Source of the DNA: Deuterostichococcus epilithicus
Lineage: Eukaryota; Chlorophyta; Trebouxiophyceae; Prasiolales; Stichococcaceae
DNA length: 64,000 bases
Direction of reading: 5' to 3'
Assembly: GCA_033439295.1 (NCBI GenBank)
Contig: JAVTLE010000003.1
Location: forward strand, 2,418,001 to 2,482,000
The notes beneath the pieces were generated by a model. That model did not search any database, had not been told where the DNA came from, and worked only from the letters and a program-made list of their open reading frames with translations. The position numbers and the translations under genes are program-made. Every line of letters starts with the position of its first letter. Position 1 is the first letter of the stretch. This document shows, one piece after another, positions 35,758-47,400 of the stretch.

Positions 35758-37323
35758 TCACATTTCCCCGCATTCTGAGATAGCCACCGCCAACCGCGGC
35801 TTGTTGTTGGCGCCGCATTGCACCTGCAATGCAGACAGCATTTTCACGCCGGACTGCCTCAGACCTGCCCACTGGCTTGATCAGCAAGAAACCCCAGAAG
35901 AGTACCCTGAAGTTGCTTGCACCTACAACCGCATGCACAGTGCGTCCAAGCAAGGAGCCGCGCCCACCGCCCAGCAGCCGCATGAAACACCAAGCCGGCG
36001 TCGACTTGGTAATGTAAGCAACGCACGGACTCACGTTCTCTATCTTCCTGACAACGAGCATGCCGTCGCCCAGCACGCGGCCGAACACAACGTGCTTTTG
36101 GTCCAGCCAGTCTGTCTTTGCGCACGTAATGAAGAACTGGCACCCGTTGGTGTTGGGCCCGCTATTCGCCTGCGATTGCAGATAATGGCCGCGTGGTCAT
36201 TCCCTCGTTCTGCAGCAGGTGAAGTGCAGTTTGCGGCAGGCGTAACGTCCCACCAGGCAGCGGAAACTCCTGCTGCGCAACTGCAAGCCCCAAGCGGCAC
36301 GCGCAGTACAGCTGGTTTCCTGCCCAGCTGCTGCAGCTGAAGACATGTTGGAGGCGATGCCCGGACAGCTGAGGCACCCACCGACGACAGCAGCCCGGGC
36401 CCAGTGTGTCGCCCAATGAAGTTCTCGTCTGCAAAGCGCGTGCCGTAGATGCTGATGGCTCCTGTGCCGTCGCCCTGCAGTTTGCAAATGCCACGAAGGC
36501 GATCATGGCATGGGTCAACCGGCCAACTCAGAGTTGATGCACACGATGGTCACGACATGCGTGATGCACACGGTGTTCTAGACATGTCCAGCAAACTAAT
36601 GGGCATTGCATCTGGCCCGGTTTCCCAGCAAGAAAGCTTTGCACAGAGCGGATGCAAGGCAGTGGACGATGATGCATGGCAAAGTGTGGGATGGTACATG
36701 TATCTGCCAAGGGAACGGGCGCGGGGGAGAACTACATGAGATGGCACCTTCAAAAAGTCGCCGCCCTGGATCATGAAGTTCTTAATGACGCGGTGGAATA
36801 CCGCGTTCTTGTACCCCTGCGGCTGCCCGTTGCTGGCCCTGCGATGAATTCCCAGCCTGAGTGACAGGGAGCTGCCACGAGGCGGAAGCTGCCGTTGCAG
36901 GGGACGCTGGCGGAGGCAAGCAGCATCGAATGCTGCGACTATGTCGACCCCTCCTTCCCTCTGCCCCGCCACGACAAAGGCTCTGAGTGGCCCGTATGTT
37001 GGTGCAGCTAACCTGTGCTCGCCGGTGCAGAATTGCCGGAAGTTCTCCGCCGTCTTCGGCGCAATGTCTGCAAACAGCTCCATCTTGATGCGGCCGGCCG
37101 GCAGGCCTCCCAGCGTCACGTCTGCAGGTGGAAGTGTAGTTCGCACAAATAATCAGCTGCTTGTGCGGCATTAGCGATGACATCATAGGTGCATGCGCGG
37201 CCATGCCGTCAGACCATGCGATGCATACGATGCGAGGAGGTGCGTGCACTCACCGAAAAACACGACCGGGTTCTTGGAGTTGGGCTGACGGAGGTGCCAT
37301 TGAGTCTCCTCTGCTTTTGCCAT
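35758..37323 (-). CDS. PPIH: Cyclophilin-type peptidyl-prolyl isomerase, CypH-like
   Basis: Prolyl cis-trans isomerase closest to cyclophilin H (USA-CyP), the small cyclophilin of the U4/U6.U5 snRNP. Six minus-strand exons close exactly: 37323-37254, 37121-37013, 36838-36748, 36474-36382, 36169-36035 and 35823-35758 (TGA), giving 187 residues, the normal single-domain size. Catalytic-site motifs are present: [15 protein letters not shown] (Arg of the active site), [37 protein letters not shown] (Gln and Phe, with the Trp that contacts cyclosporin) and KHVVFGRV. The N-terminal [15 protein letters not shown] and C-terminal AISECGEM resemble CypH. The start is the ATG giving [10 protein letters not shown]. 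No targeting peptide is visible, so a cytosolic or nuclear place is likely. Confidence 0.95.
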
Positions 37324-38011
37324 GGCTGCCTGTTAGCACCGGCCGCTGGCCGCCTTGCCAGATGCGTGCAACACGGGCAATCGAGTTGGTTTAGGTGATG
37401 CGAGGGCTGGCGAAAGTACCTTTGACGCACAGCTCTCAGTAGGTCCTTGAAAGCGTGCACAGACTGCAAGTTTTGCTTTAGGACGGTTTCTTCTGATCTC
37501 GTCTGGTGATATGGCTTAAATGACTTGCAAGGCTCCAGAATGTGCGACAGGCTGCTTCTGAAACAACCGTTTATGACCTGTTCTGGACGTCGAAGATACT
37601 ATTGCGAGCTCTGTAGTGCCAGCGCTCTGCCATTGTGGCTTTCCGTCAAAGGGGCTGAAGAATTTTGTAGCAGGTTCCCTCTCTCGCCCAGCCCAGTTTG
37701 CGGTGCATTACCGTTTGTGATCAGCACCTGAATCACCAAAGCGTGAACATAATCACTGCGCTTGAGCTGGCAGAATCGGTACTTCGTGCGCTTCCGACAC
37801 CATTTGCTGCATCCTGCTGGCGGCTCACTAAACTCACATACGTCAGGACAAGCCACAGAAACTTCGTGTATGGCTAATAGTTGAGAATCACAAAGCATAG
37901 TTTGCTCGTGGCGCTACTGCCGTGACCCTGGCTTCGACGCCTAGCCGCCTCCTACTGCAACCCAAGGCACCTTGAGGCGGTAGCCAGCACAATACCTACA
38001 CAGCAGCCGCC
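37324..38011. promoter_or_regulatory. Divergent promoter region, cyclophilin and bystin
   Basis: 688 bases between the two proposed start codons. No TATA box or repeat recognised and no coding exon supported. Confidence 0.4.
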
Positions 38012-41000
38012 ATGGCGCCTGCATCGGCGGACGGCCGCACAGCCCAGAAGCCGCCCAGGCAGCGGCCGTCGGCCAAGGAGGCGAAAGACAGGGGCAGGCC
38101 CAAACCGAAGCGGCGGCCGCCGCCGGTGGGACACCGCCAGGCGCTGCCCGACCAGCTGGAAGACCCCAACGAGTACGGCGTCCGGGTGCGTCAAAATTGC
38201 GTGCCGGCAGCAATGAGCTACGTGCCTGGAATATGGCATGACATGCACAGATAAGCATCGGCAATCGGCGCATGCGTACTGTTGCAGCGCATAACATGTT
38301 TACTCGCTGCACTTTTGCACTCGTCCAGTCGTTTTCTGCCTTGCTGGATGGCCGGCTACCCTGACCGCTGTCCTGTCAGCCTCCAGTGGGGCGGATTGCC
38401 GTCCTCATCCCATTCCACACCCGCGCTCATGCTGGCAGACCACCGGCGCTGACGGTGTGCTGCGGTCGCCGCGCAGACGTACGGCCGCAAGAAACGCGCC
38501 CGCCCTGACGAAGTTGAGGACGGCGACGAGGCGCTGCCGGAGGCCGTGTCGGCGCGCATCATGAAGGAGGCGCGCATGCAGCAGGAGGAGGTTGAGGCAG
38601 AAGGGGACCCGCTGCGTCAGGCGGGCGCTGCCGCCGGCGGCCGGTGAGCAGAACGGTTTCTTCACCTGTTACCGCAGCACCCATTCGCCGTGTCTCCGAA
38701 GGAATTGTACATGCAACAGGAGGTATCAGGTATCAGCAGAAGGGGACCCGCTGCGGCATGCAGGCGCTGCCGTCTGGGGCGCTTGGCACACCAGATTGGC
38801 GCCCTTGACGATCTGCATCTGCGCCCAGGCAGGATTCGTGTCCTCTCTTGAGACAGTTGTCAAACGCAAACAGCCACTTGCGCCTGCCACCCGTGTCAGG
38901 CCGCTTGGGGCCGCCGCAACCCGCGACAGCGACTCAGACGAGGACGGGTCGGACGGCGGCTACGGCTCCGACGGCGGCGCGAGCGTTGGCGCCTGGGACG
39001 ACGGCGAGGTGGAGGTGTCGCCGGAGGACGAGCGCGCCATGGCCGCTTTCATGGTGAGGTTTGCTGAGGAGCCCCCGCGTTGCTCGGGCTCCTTCCTGGT
39101 GGCAGCTGGTGCTCAGCTGGGCGTGTGCTCGAGCGACAGTTGCTGTCTTTTCAAGTCAAGATGCACTTCATTGGACCACAGCAAAGCGAGAAGAAAGCAC
39201 AAGGAAACACTGAGGAAGGCCGCCTGGGTGCTGCCAGAATATGCAAGTTCCCGGGACCCTGAAACATTTTTGGCTGCCTCCCCCAGGCAAGCATCATGGC
39301 CGCTTCTCACCTGCTCTATGTTTCGGACGGTCGCCTGGGCAGTCTGATACGATGTGCCGCCTGAAGCGCTGCCGCCTGCCCTGCAGGCGCCGGGGGCGGC
39401 GGGTCAGGCGCAGCGCTCGCTCGCGGACATCATCATGGACAAAATACGGGCCCAACAGGAGGCGTCAGGGCAGCCGCCACCCTCGGAGTGAGGCTTTCTC
39501 TCCTGCCCCTGACCTCCCCTCCTTGCACCGCGTCCCAGTGATGCACGTTGACGAACTGCCAGCGGCGCAGCTATCCAGTTGATGTGCAGCAGGGCTGCGG
39601 AGAGCCGCTGAAGCCAGGGCACCACAACCTCCTTGTCCAAAGGGGTGCACTGGGATGGCCGGACTTGCACCCTATGGGCATGATGCATGCCGGCGGCAGT
39701 CTATGTGTACGGTGAGGCGGGCTACTTGCCACCCGCGGGCGCCGAATGGCAGACTGCCAGACGAAAGACGGGTCGGGGAGGCGGCGCGTGTGATGCGCAG
39801 TGCGCGCTGCGGTCCCACTTGCAGCGCGCATGCGCCCCCCGGCCCCACATGATGGTCGAAATCAGTAGTCTCGACCAAGGGGTCCCAGCCCTTGAGTTAG
39901 ACGACGCTGGCTCCTGCAGCTGTCACCTCGGCGGCCGTGCCAGGCCGGCTTTGAGGACTGCTTCTGTGGCTCCAGCGCGGATACCTTGCCAGACGAACAT
40001 CCGAAGCTCCAGGGAGCCTCATCCCCAGCCCTGGTGGCGATGCAACCGCGCAGGATGGGCGACCCGTCGCAGCTGGTGCCTGGGGGGCTGGACCCCAAGG
40101 TCGTGGCGGTGTACCATGGCGTCGGGACGCTGCTCAGCCGCTATACGACTGGCAAGATCCCCAAGGCCTTCAAGGTGAGGCGCTGCTTCGCGTCCCATTT
40201 GGAGCCAGTGAGGCAGCTGCCAGGACCCACTACTGAATTCCCCCTTTCATGCACAGACGCAGCAGGACTTGTTTTGAGACTGTGCCTGCACAGACGCACT
40301 TGGCCGACCTCGCAGCGGTCATCGAAGTCTTGCATTTGACCTGAAATCTAAAACCTTAAACCTGCCGCAGATCATTCCGGGGCTGCGCAACTGGGAGGAG
40401 GTGCTGTTCCTGACGGACGTGCCCAACTGGACGCCGCACGCCGTGTTTCAGGCCACCCGGCTGTTCGTCTCCAGCCTCAATGCCCGCCTGGTGAGAGCCG
40501 CCCCCCGCAAATCTACCCTGCGTCGAGGTTGATGGGTGCTGAGGTCGAGCAGGTCCATCTTTTTGAGTGGCAGCCAGGGCACTCAGGGCTGGCACTTGGC
40601 ATTTGCCCACCCAGCTTGACGAGCTGCGGCGCTTCTTCGACATTTCATGCCCCTTCACCCCCTCGAACTCCCTCTAATATCCGTCTCGGCTCCCAGGCAG
40701 CGCCGCTCATGTAGTCGCTGTGTGCCCACCCGCAGGCGCAGCGCTTTGTGGCAATCGTGCTGTTGCCGCACGTGCGGCGCGATATCCGCGACAACAAGCG
40801 CCTCCACTTTGCGCTGTTCCAGTCCCTGAAGAAGGCCTGCTACAAGCCTGACGCCTTTTACAAGGTGCGTTTGGGGCTTTTTTCCGCTGCACCTGCAATG
40901 GCCGAGGGCGCTTGGTGGCAGCACCTGGTGCGTGGCGCATGCACCTGCTTATTGCTGCGAGTGCCTCTGGCCTGATGCGGGCGCATCGTCAAGCGCTGCG

Positions 41001-42414
41001 CTGCAGGCAGCTGTCCACGGCTGTCGGAGGTGCCCAAACCTGCGGCTGCATCCAGGGCTATCACAAACCCTGCCTAAGCGACTGACAGAGTTCTACGAGC
41101 ATGTTCGTCGTTGTAGGAGCCGCGCCTTGGGACATCGGTTTTACTTTGCCATGCCTGCATCCAGGGCTTCCTGCTGCCACTGTGCGCCGCCGGCGATTGC
41201 TCCCTGCGCGAGGCCGTCATCGTGTCCGCGGTGTTGCGCCGCGTCAGCCTGCCAGTGCTGCACTCTGCAGCGGCGCTGCTGCGCATTGCCGACATGGAGT
41301 ATTCTGGCACCAACAGCTTCTTCATCCAGGTCCTGCTCAACAAGAAGTATGCGCTGCCCTACCGCGTGGTGCGACTTTCTCGAAACTCTAAACCCTGACA
41401 TAAGTTAACTGTGTTGTAAGGGCCCCTTCCCTGACCTTCGCCTCTGCTGCAGCATGCTGCTGCCACATCTGCCTTGGTCCTTTTCTCGGTGATTCTTACC
41501 GCCCTTTCAACCTTCTGAAATGCTTTAGTTGCATTGCCGGTCTCATGGTATGGTGTTCCTGCATGTGCTGGTGCCTGCGCTGCTTGCGCACTAGCGGGGA
41601 CACCCAGGGGACGGGAGGCTAATGTGTTTTTTTGCCACTCGAAGGGATTGCAAAGCTGCTTCGAAGCTGTTGCAGCCGTTTCTGCTGGACAACTTCTCGT
41701 GTCTGTCGCTGTGACACTGGATCGTCCCTGCGCACAGGTGGACGCGCTGGTGGATCACTTCGTGCGCTTTGCGGACGACCCGCGCCAGATGCCGGTGGTG
41801 TGGCATCAGGCTCTGCTGGCCTTCCTGCAGCGCTACAAGCACGAGATTCGGGCAGAGGACCGGGCGCCGCTCAAGGAGCTCATGCGCAAGCAGTACCATC
41901 ACCAGGTGGGCGCTGTTGTGTTGTATTGCCGTGTAGGGGCGCTCTCGCTCATTTGTGATATATCAGTCTAGGCGATCAGACGGCAGCGATGCAGATCAGG
42001 CCACATAATTGCCGCAGTTATCTGCATCATGCTGAAGCACACTGCCGACGAGCCCTGCTCCAGTGGAGAGTGTTCAGACAGGTACAGGTTGTGAGGGAAG
42101 GGCACACTATCATCTTGTTGCTGCTCAGGCAGCCAAAACGCTGCAGCCATACCCATGTGGTTGGAGCTCCTACTTGGCCGAGGCTTTGCCAGGCTGCGTT
42201 CGGCATCTCTGTTTCACATCCGCATGGGAAGGGTGCTTCGTTCGACCTGCAGGTGACGCCCGAGTCGCACAGGGAACTGGACGCAGCGCGCGAGCGTGGT
42301 GCCAAGCCGCCGGCAGGCGATGGCCCGCAGCCTGCCACGGCGGCAGCGGCGGGCGCCGGCAAAGGGGAGGACCCTCGCAACCTGGCGCCGGTGGTCCTCA
42401 TGGAGCAGGACTAA
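38012..42414 (+). CDS. BYSL: Bystin (Enp1), 40S ribosomal subunit biogenesis factor
   Basis: Nucleolar and cytoplasmic factor needed for 20S pre-rRNA processing and 40S export. Exons: 38012-38185, 38477-38620 (end uncertain), 38829-39053, 39387-39487, 40054-40174, 40371-40490, 40736-40864, 41165-41368, 41738-41905 and 42253-42414 (TAA), about 515 residues. The N-terminus is basic with an acidic middle segment ([12 protein letters not shown]), then the bystin block: [45 protein letters not shown] (two exons' worth of core), [64 protein letters not shown] and LPVLWHQ-like [16 protein letters not shown]. Exon 2 must extend past QQEEVEAE, a segment conserved in other bystins, which favours a GC donor at 38620. 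A decayed copy of exon 2 follows in the intron. The start ATG lies in GCCATGGCG. Confidence 0.95.
38709..38774 (+). repeat. Decayed copy of bystin exon 2 end
   Basis: CATGCAACAGGAGG, then AGCAGAAGGGGACCCGCTGCG and CAGGCGCTGCCG repeat the end of exon 2 (38575-38640) about 135 bases downstream, inside intron 2. A GTATCAG duplication breaks the frame, so it is non-coding. Confidence 0.82.
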
Positions 42415-44418
42415 GCTCATGGAGGAGTTTTGAGCTGTGCTGGAGCGGCGCCTGGCAAGGATTGCGTCGGACTGAGCCTGGGCTCGTTTTGGAACAGCAC
42501 AGGCGAGCCGGTCCGCGCTTAAGCGCCTTGCCAAGGTCTCGCAGTCACACAGACAGGTGGTTTGCACATGAGGCGGCGGCGGTGCCGCTGGCAATAGCGT
42601 CAGCGGCTCCTGCAGACATGATGAGACGGGGACTTTGAGGCTGATCAAGTGCGCAAGTGGTGTAGATAGCAGGGATTGCTGGGTGCTGTCGTTTGTGGTG
42701 GCCGGTTGCTGTTGAAGAGGTTTGGCTTTTGTCGTAGTAGCCTGGCTGAAGATGCCACGGCAGTGCTTGTGTGAGTGCCAAGAGGCCACACGATTGCACT
42801 TTCGCGACGGCCAGCTTGACCCATGTTAGCGACTCATTTCCCTACACACTTGCGGGAACCGGCCACCAGGACGCTAGGCGTACGTAAACACACTCGGCTT
42901 CTCCTCCCAGATCGTGGAATCCACAGATTGACATTGCAGTTATGCACGGTCGCGTTCACATGACTACAATGAGTTCAAACCGTCTCTAGTCGGCGCAGGC
43001 AGCGAACCCCACCGCTGCGCGCCCGCGGCGACGAGGGAGTCCAAGTGACTCATTTACCGACCAGCCGCTTGAGCTGCGATTTTTGCCCGTCTGCGCAACC
43101 GCGACAGCGTCCAGATGGTAAGTGAACTCTCTCAGAGGCCACTGTAAACATCAAGAGGCCGCGAGTCCGCTCGACGCCGAAGTTTGCTGGTCTCGTCATC
43201 ATGACGCACAGCTGTCCGTGACGGCAAAGCCGCGTCCTGGAGCCGTTGCGCTCACATCGATGAGCGATTATGCCGCTGAAACTTGCAATAGATGTTTAGA
43301 CTCTGCAAACCGCCGCTGCGGCGGCTTGTGTTCAAATTTAGATGGTGCGTCAGTCCAACCGCAACATGGATAGTCATAGCCGACTGCCATGGTCGCGGCG
43401 GCATTGCTCTGAGACGATCCAGCTAAGAAACTCAAATCTCCAGAGCGCCAAACAGACGCGCGACCAGCGGAATAGGCAGTCGGACATGGGCTGTACGATG
43501 ACGACACCCGTCTGTCAGCCGGCCGCTGTTGCTCTCTGCACGGCAAATTCCTGCAAACGCTGGATGACCGTGAATGGAATAGATCCTAGACGACTACTTA
43601 CTCTGCTCGGGGCATTCACCGCAGCACAGACGCCCTGCACCTCCTATTTGGTTGCGAATTTGCTGCCAGTTGTAGCGAGTCTAAGAGCGCATTGGTGGGG
43701 GCAGCTTCGTAGCCAAATGCTGAAAATAGTAAAGATCCTTTTGCCTGGTCCCTGAGGTGGATGCAAGCGCAGGCGAGTTTGATTGACCTTCCTGTGAGAG
43801 ATCATCTCATCAGATGTCCCTGAGAAATAGTTAGGTAGCAGGCGACCTGTGCATTTGACTGGCACGTTTATTAGTTTGTCAGGATTGAACGACATTCTCT
43901 GCAGCTGAACGTGCACAAGTCGAGATCTTGCTGTACTGCGAGTCTGTGTACGAGCATGCTGATATAGCATTGATATAGCATTCCCGGCAGGGATGCTACA
44001 TGTTTTCGAATTAAAACGAATCACGCAGATGTTGGGGTTTGAACCAGCCAGCGAGGTGTCGAGCGCATGTCGGGATCTTGCTTGACAAAAACTGTCTTGC
44101 AGCGCTGTGCAGCAACTGTGGCAGCCGCTTGGGTGAAGCCGATGTGCTCATGGGACGTCCTTGCCGCAGTGGCTTTTCCACTACTGGATCCTCCCATGCT
44201 GCGACAGACGCACAGAAAGTGCAACCACGGTGACGCACAGAAAGTGCAACCAGCAGTGCCAGCTGCAGCGCCAGCAAGCAATGAATGCCCGGCCAGCGCG
44301 TGATGGGTCGCGGTGCGCAGGACGGCACTCAGACGCGATCTAGGCATGCAAATGTCAGCCCTGCATCTGATACAAGTGCAACACGTTATGCAACTGATGG
44401 CCACCTTCGCGCTCACAG
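42415..44418. other. Intergenic region, bystin to the giant gene
   Basis: No exon with family similarity. TGTAA at 43143-43147 could serve bystin. The missing first exon and promoter of the giant gene should lie at the right-hand end. A 21-base direct repeat is present at 44207-44252. Confidence 0.4.
44207..44252. repeat. 21-base direct repeat
   Basis: GACGCACAGAAAGTGCAACC-type unit twice, period 25 bases, near the expected 5' end of the giant gene. Confidence 0.85.
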
Positions 44419-47400
44419 GTGCGGCACAGCGCGCCCTCGAGGTTCGGCCCGGCCGCAGCTGTTGCGGCCCTCGTGACAGGCGCCCTGCTGTTTTTGACCA
44501 TGGCCACCGATCCTGTCGCCGGCGCCGCGTCCGCCCTGAGGCCGGCGGACCGTGTCGCCCTCAACCGCATCCGCAACGCCCAAGACAAGGCGCAGCTGAC
44601 GCAGCTGCTGTCCGGCGCCGGCGCGTCCGACCCTGAGGTGACACCCATGCGTCTCGACGGGCACACGTCTTCAGAACAGTGTTGCATACCTGTTACGCAG
44701 CATTGGTGGCCACAGATGCGACAACATGCACATGCTGCCGACAGGCTCTGGGACTTTAAAGCTTGGTGTTTTCTGACACACGAGCTGTTTCCCGCATTGC
44801 AGGTCCTGCGTGTCCTGCACAAGTGTGCTTCCAAGACCGGTAGCGGGCGCTGCACTTCTCTGCGCAACTACATCAACAAGTGCACACATGTAGGCCGCTC
44901 ATTCCTGGGCCTTCGGGCTGAGCTGAGCACACCACCAGAAACTCGACATGTGCTTCCATGCTGGCTCTTCTCGATCCCGCACTGGCCATGACTCCCTCTA
45001 TGGCAGGTTGGGGCAGACCGCTGACAGGCACACTGCGCCCATGGGGGTTCATGCTCGCTGGTGCCCATACTGCCATGCCCAATGCCAGCCTGACGTCTGG
45101 ATCCTGTTTACACAGGCAAGGGGAAGTCGCTGCCTTCGCTGTGCCACCACCCGCGCCCGCAGCAGGTCGACCACCCGCTGCACCGCCGTCCGCGACCCAG
45201 CGCGCTTCACGATCAGGAACGGCGCTGCAGGTATGGCTTGGGTTGGTAGGGGGTTTCCAGGCTAGGAAAGGCTCCCACGACAGTCGAGGCGGTGTGGGGG
45301 TGCTGGCACAGCAGCAGTGGAGCCAATCGTCTGCGTAAGACCTGCGATCATCATGCCTGTGTAGCACAGCAGGGTGTGGGTGCTGCCGCGACGAGGTGCA
45401 GCCTCATGTGCAGGAATGGCGCTGCAAGGGCTGCAGGGCTGCCAACTGCAGCAGCACCACCTCAACACGCCTTGCACTGTACTGCACATTCCCTCGGGCT
45501 CTGTGCTGTCAAAACCTACTGGTATGCGCCGCTCTGACACAGAGCTACTCCATTGTTCGTGCAGTGCCGAAGCCGGGCTACCAACCGGGACGGGGCGGCG
45601 CCTTGCCCTGCCCCGCCGGCCGCTACAAGCGCGGCGCCGGCGCCTTCAAGTGCTCGCTGTGCGCCGCCGGGCGGTACCAGCCGCGGACGGGGCAGACGGC
45701 GTGTCTCACCTGTGCCGCCGGCCGGACCGTTAATGCCGCCCGCACCACCTGTAGTGCGTCCCAGCCGTCCCTTGCCTCTCTCACCAGGCCGCCTTCGAGC
45801 TGCACAGCAGGCTGGAAGTGACGCTCGGAGCACCGGCTGCGTTCTCCTAAAGTTCAGTTTATGGTCCAGCCATGCGCCTCGGCGCCGTGGCATCTTGAAG
45901 ACTCTGGTCACCTAACTCTCCAACTGTCTAGGGTTCAACTAGTTAGAGCAGTTCAGCTGCAGCGCACCCAGCACATCGTGCCTGCATGGCCGGTTGCCTG
46001 TCTCTAATTGTTATCTTTGCACTGCTGAATGCCTCTGACTCAACTGGCTGCTCTGCTTGCAGCTGCAACGAAGAAGCCGCCGCCGCCAAGAAAGACACCC
46101 ACACGCTCGCCAACAAAGGCCCCCACTGCCGCCCCCACCTTCGCGCCCACTGCGGGCCCCACACCTGTGGTCGTCAACTTCACCAGCGTCCCCGACAATA
46201 CCGTTCCGCCAGTCGGCACCGGCGGCATCGCCTCCCTGACGTTCAGCAACTTCGTGGCAGAGTCGCCGACGGGCGACTTTGCAAATTCCAGCGTCGACGG
46301 CGGCAAGGTGGGGTGGAGTATTTACTCGGTGCAGCGCCCATACTGGCGTCTTCTCATGCACAAGCAAGTCATTAAAGGCGCTAGTGTCACATGAAGTCCT
46401 GTCTGGTTGCCCTTTGCTTAGATCCGAATGCCGATATCCATTGAGCTTGCGATGCAGCCGAAAACACATGCGCTGAGCTCAAGGGCAGGGCACTGCTCGT
46501 CGCGCAGGTGCTTGTCAACACAGCCGGCACGCCCGCGATGCTGACCCGCGCCGACGACGGCCTCTTCCGACTGGCCAGCTTCTACATCTCCAACCCGACA
46601 TCGCCCATCGGCGTGCGCGTCACGCTGAGCTGCTCGCCGCCGCTGTACCCTGACCAGGTGGGTCTGTTATAAGGAATCAGAACCCCTTACACACACAAAG
46701 GGTCGCTGAAGGTAACATTTATGTGGTGCACACCGATCTGTGGGATGCACTTGCGCAACAGCGGCCGCTTGGCGACTCGAATGACACCGTGATCAACAAG
46801 GACCCTGACGCACATGATGCTGCATGCTGAGGACTGACCTGGCTACATGCTGCATTTTGAGTGGGAGCCTTGTGTCTGTAGCTCTCTGCCTGCTGTGCCT
46901 CTGCCGCTGCCCATGCATGAGCGCCAGAGGACTTGCAACTCATGTGCCATCCTGACAAGCGGACGACCCCTGTGCGCAGGTCATAGACCTGGCGGAGGGT
47001 CAGGGCCCTACATATGTCAACACGCTGTTCAACGGCGTCACCTCCGTTACCTTCACGCCATCAGTGCCGCCGGTGCCTGGCGGCCGCGCCAGGTTCTCAA
47101 CGGAAGCACTGCAGTTCGTCATATCCAAGCTGTTCCTCGCGTCCGGGGCCGGCCCCTCCACGCCGCCCGTCGCCGCCCCAACGGCGTTGCCCACCGCGGC
47201 GCCCACCGTAGCACCAACCGCCGGCCCAAGTGCCACGCCGACCGGTGCCCCTGCCGCTTCGCCCACGGCGGCACCCAGCACCACACCGACTGCTTCGCCG
47301 ACTGCCGCCCCCTCGACCACACCCACTGACGCGCCCACCGCTTCACCCACGGTGTTGCCGACAGCGGAGCCAACAGCTCCACAAGCGCCGACCGCGGCGC

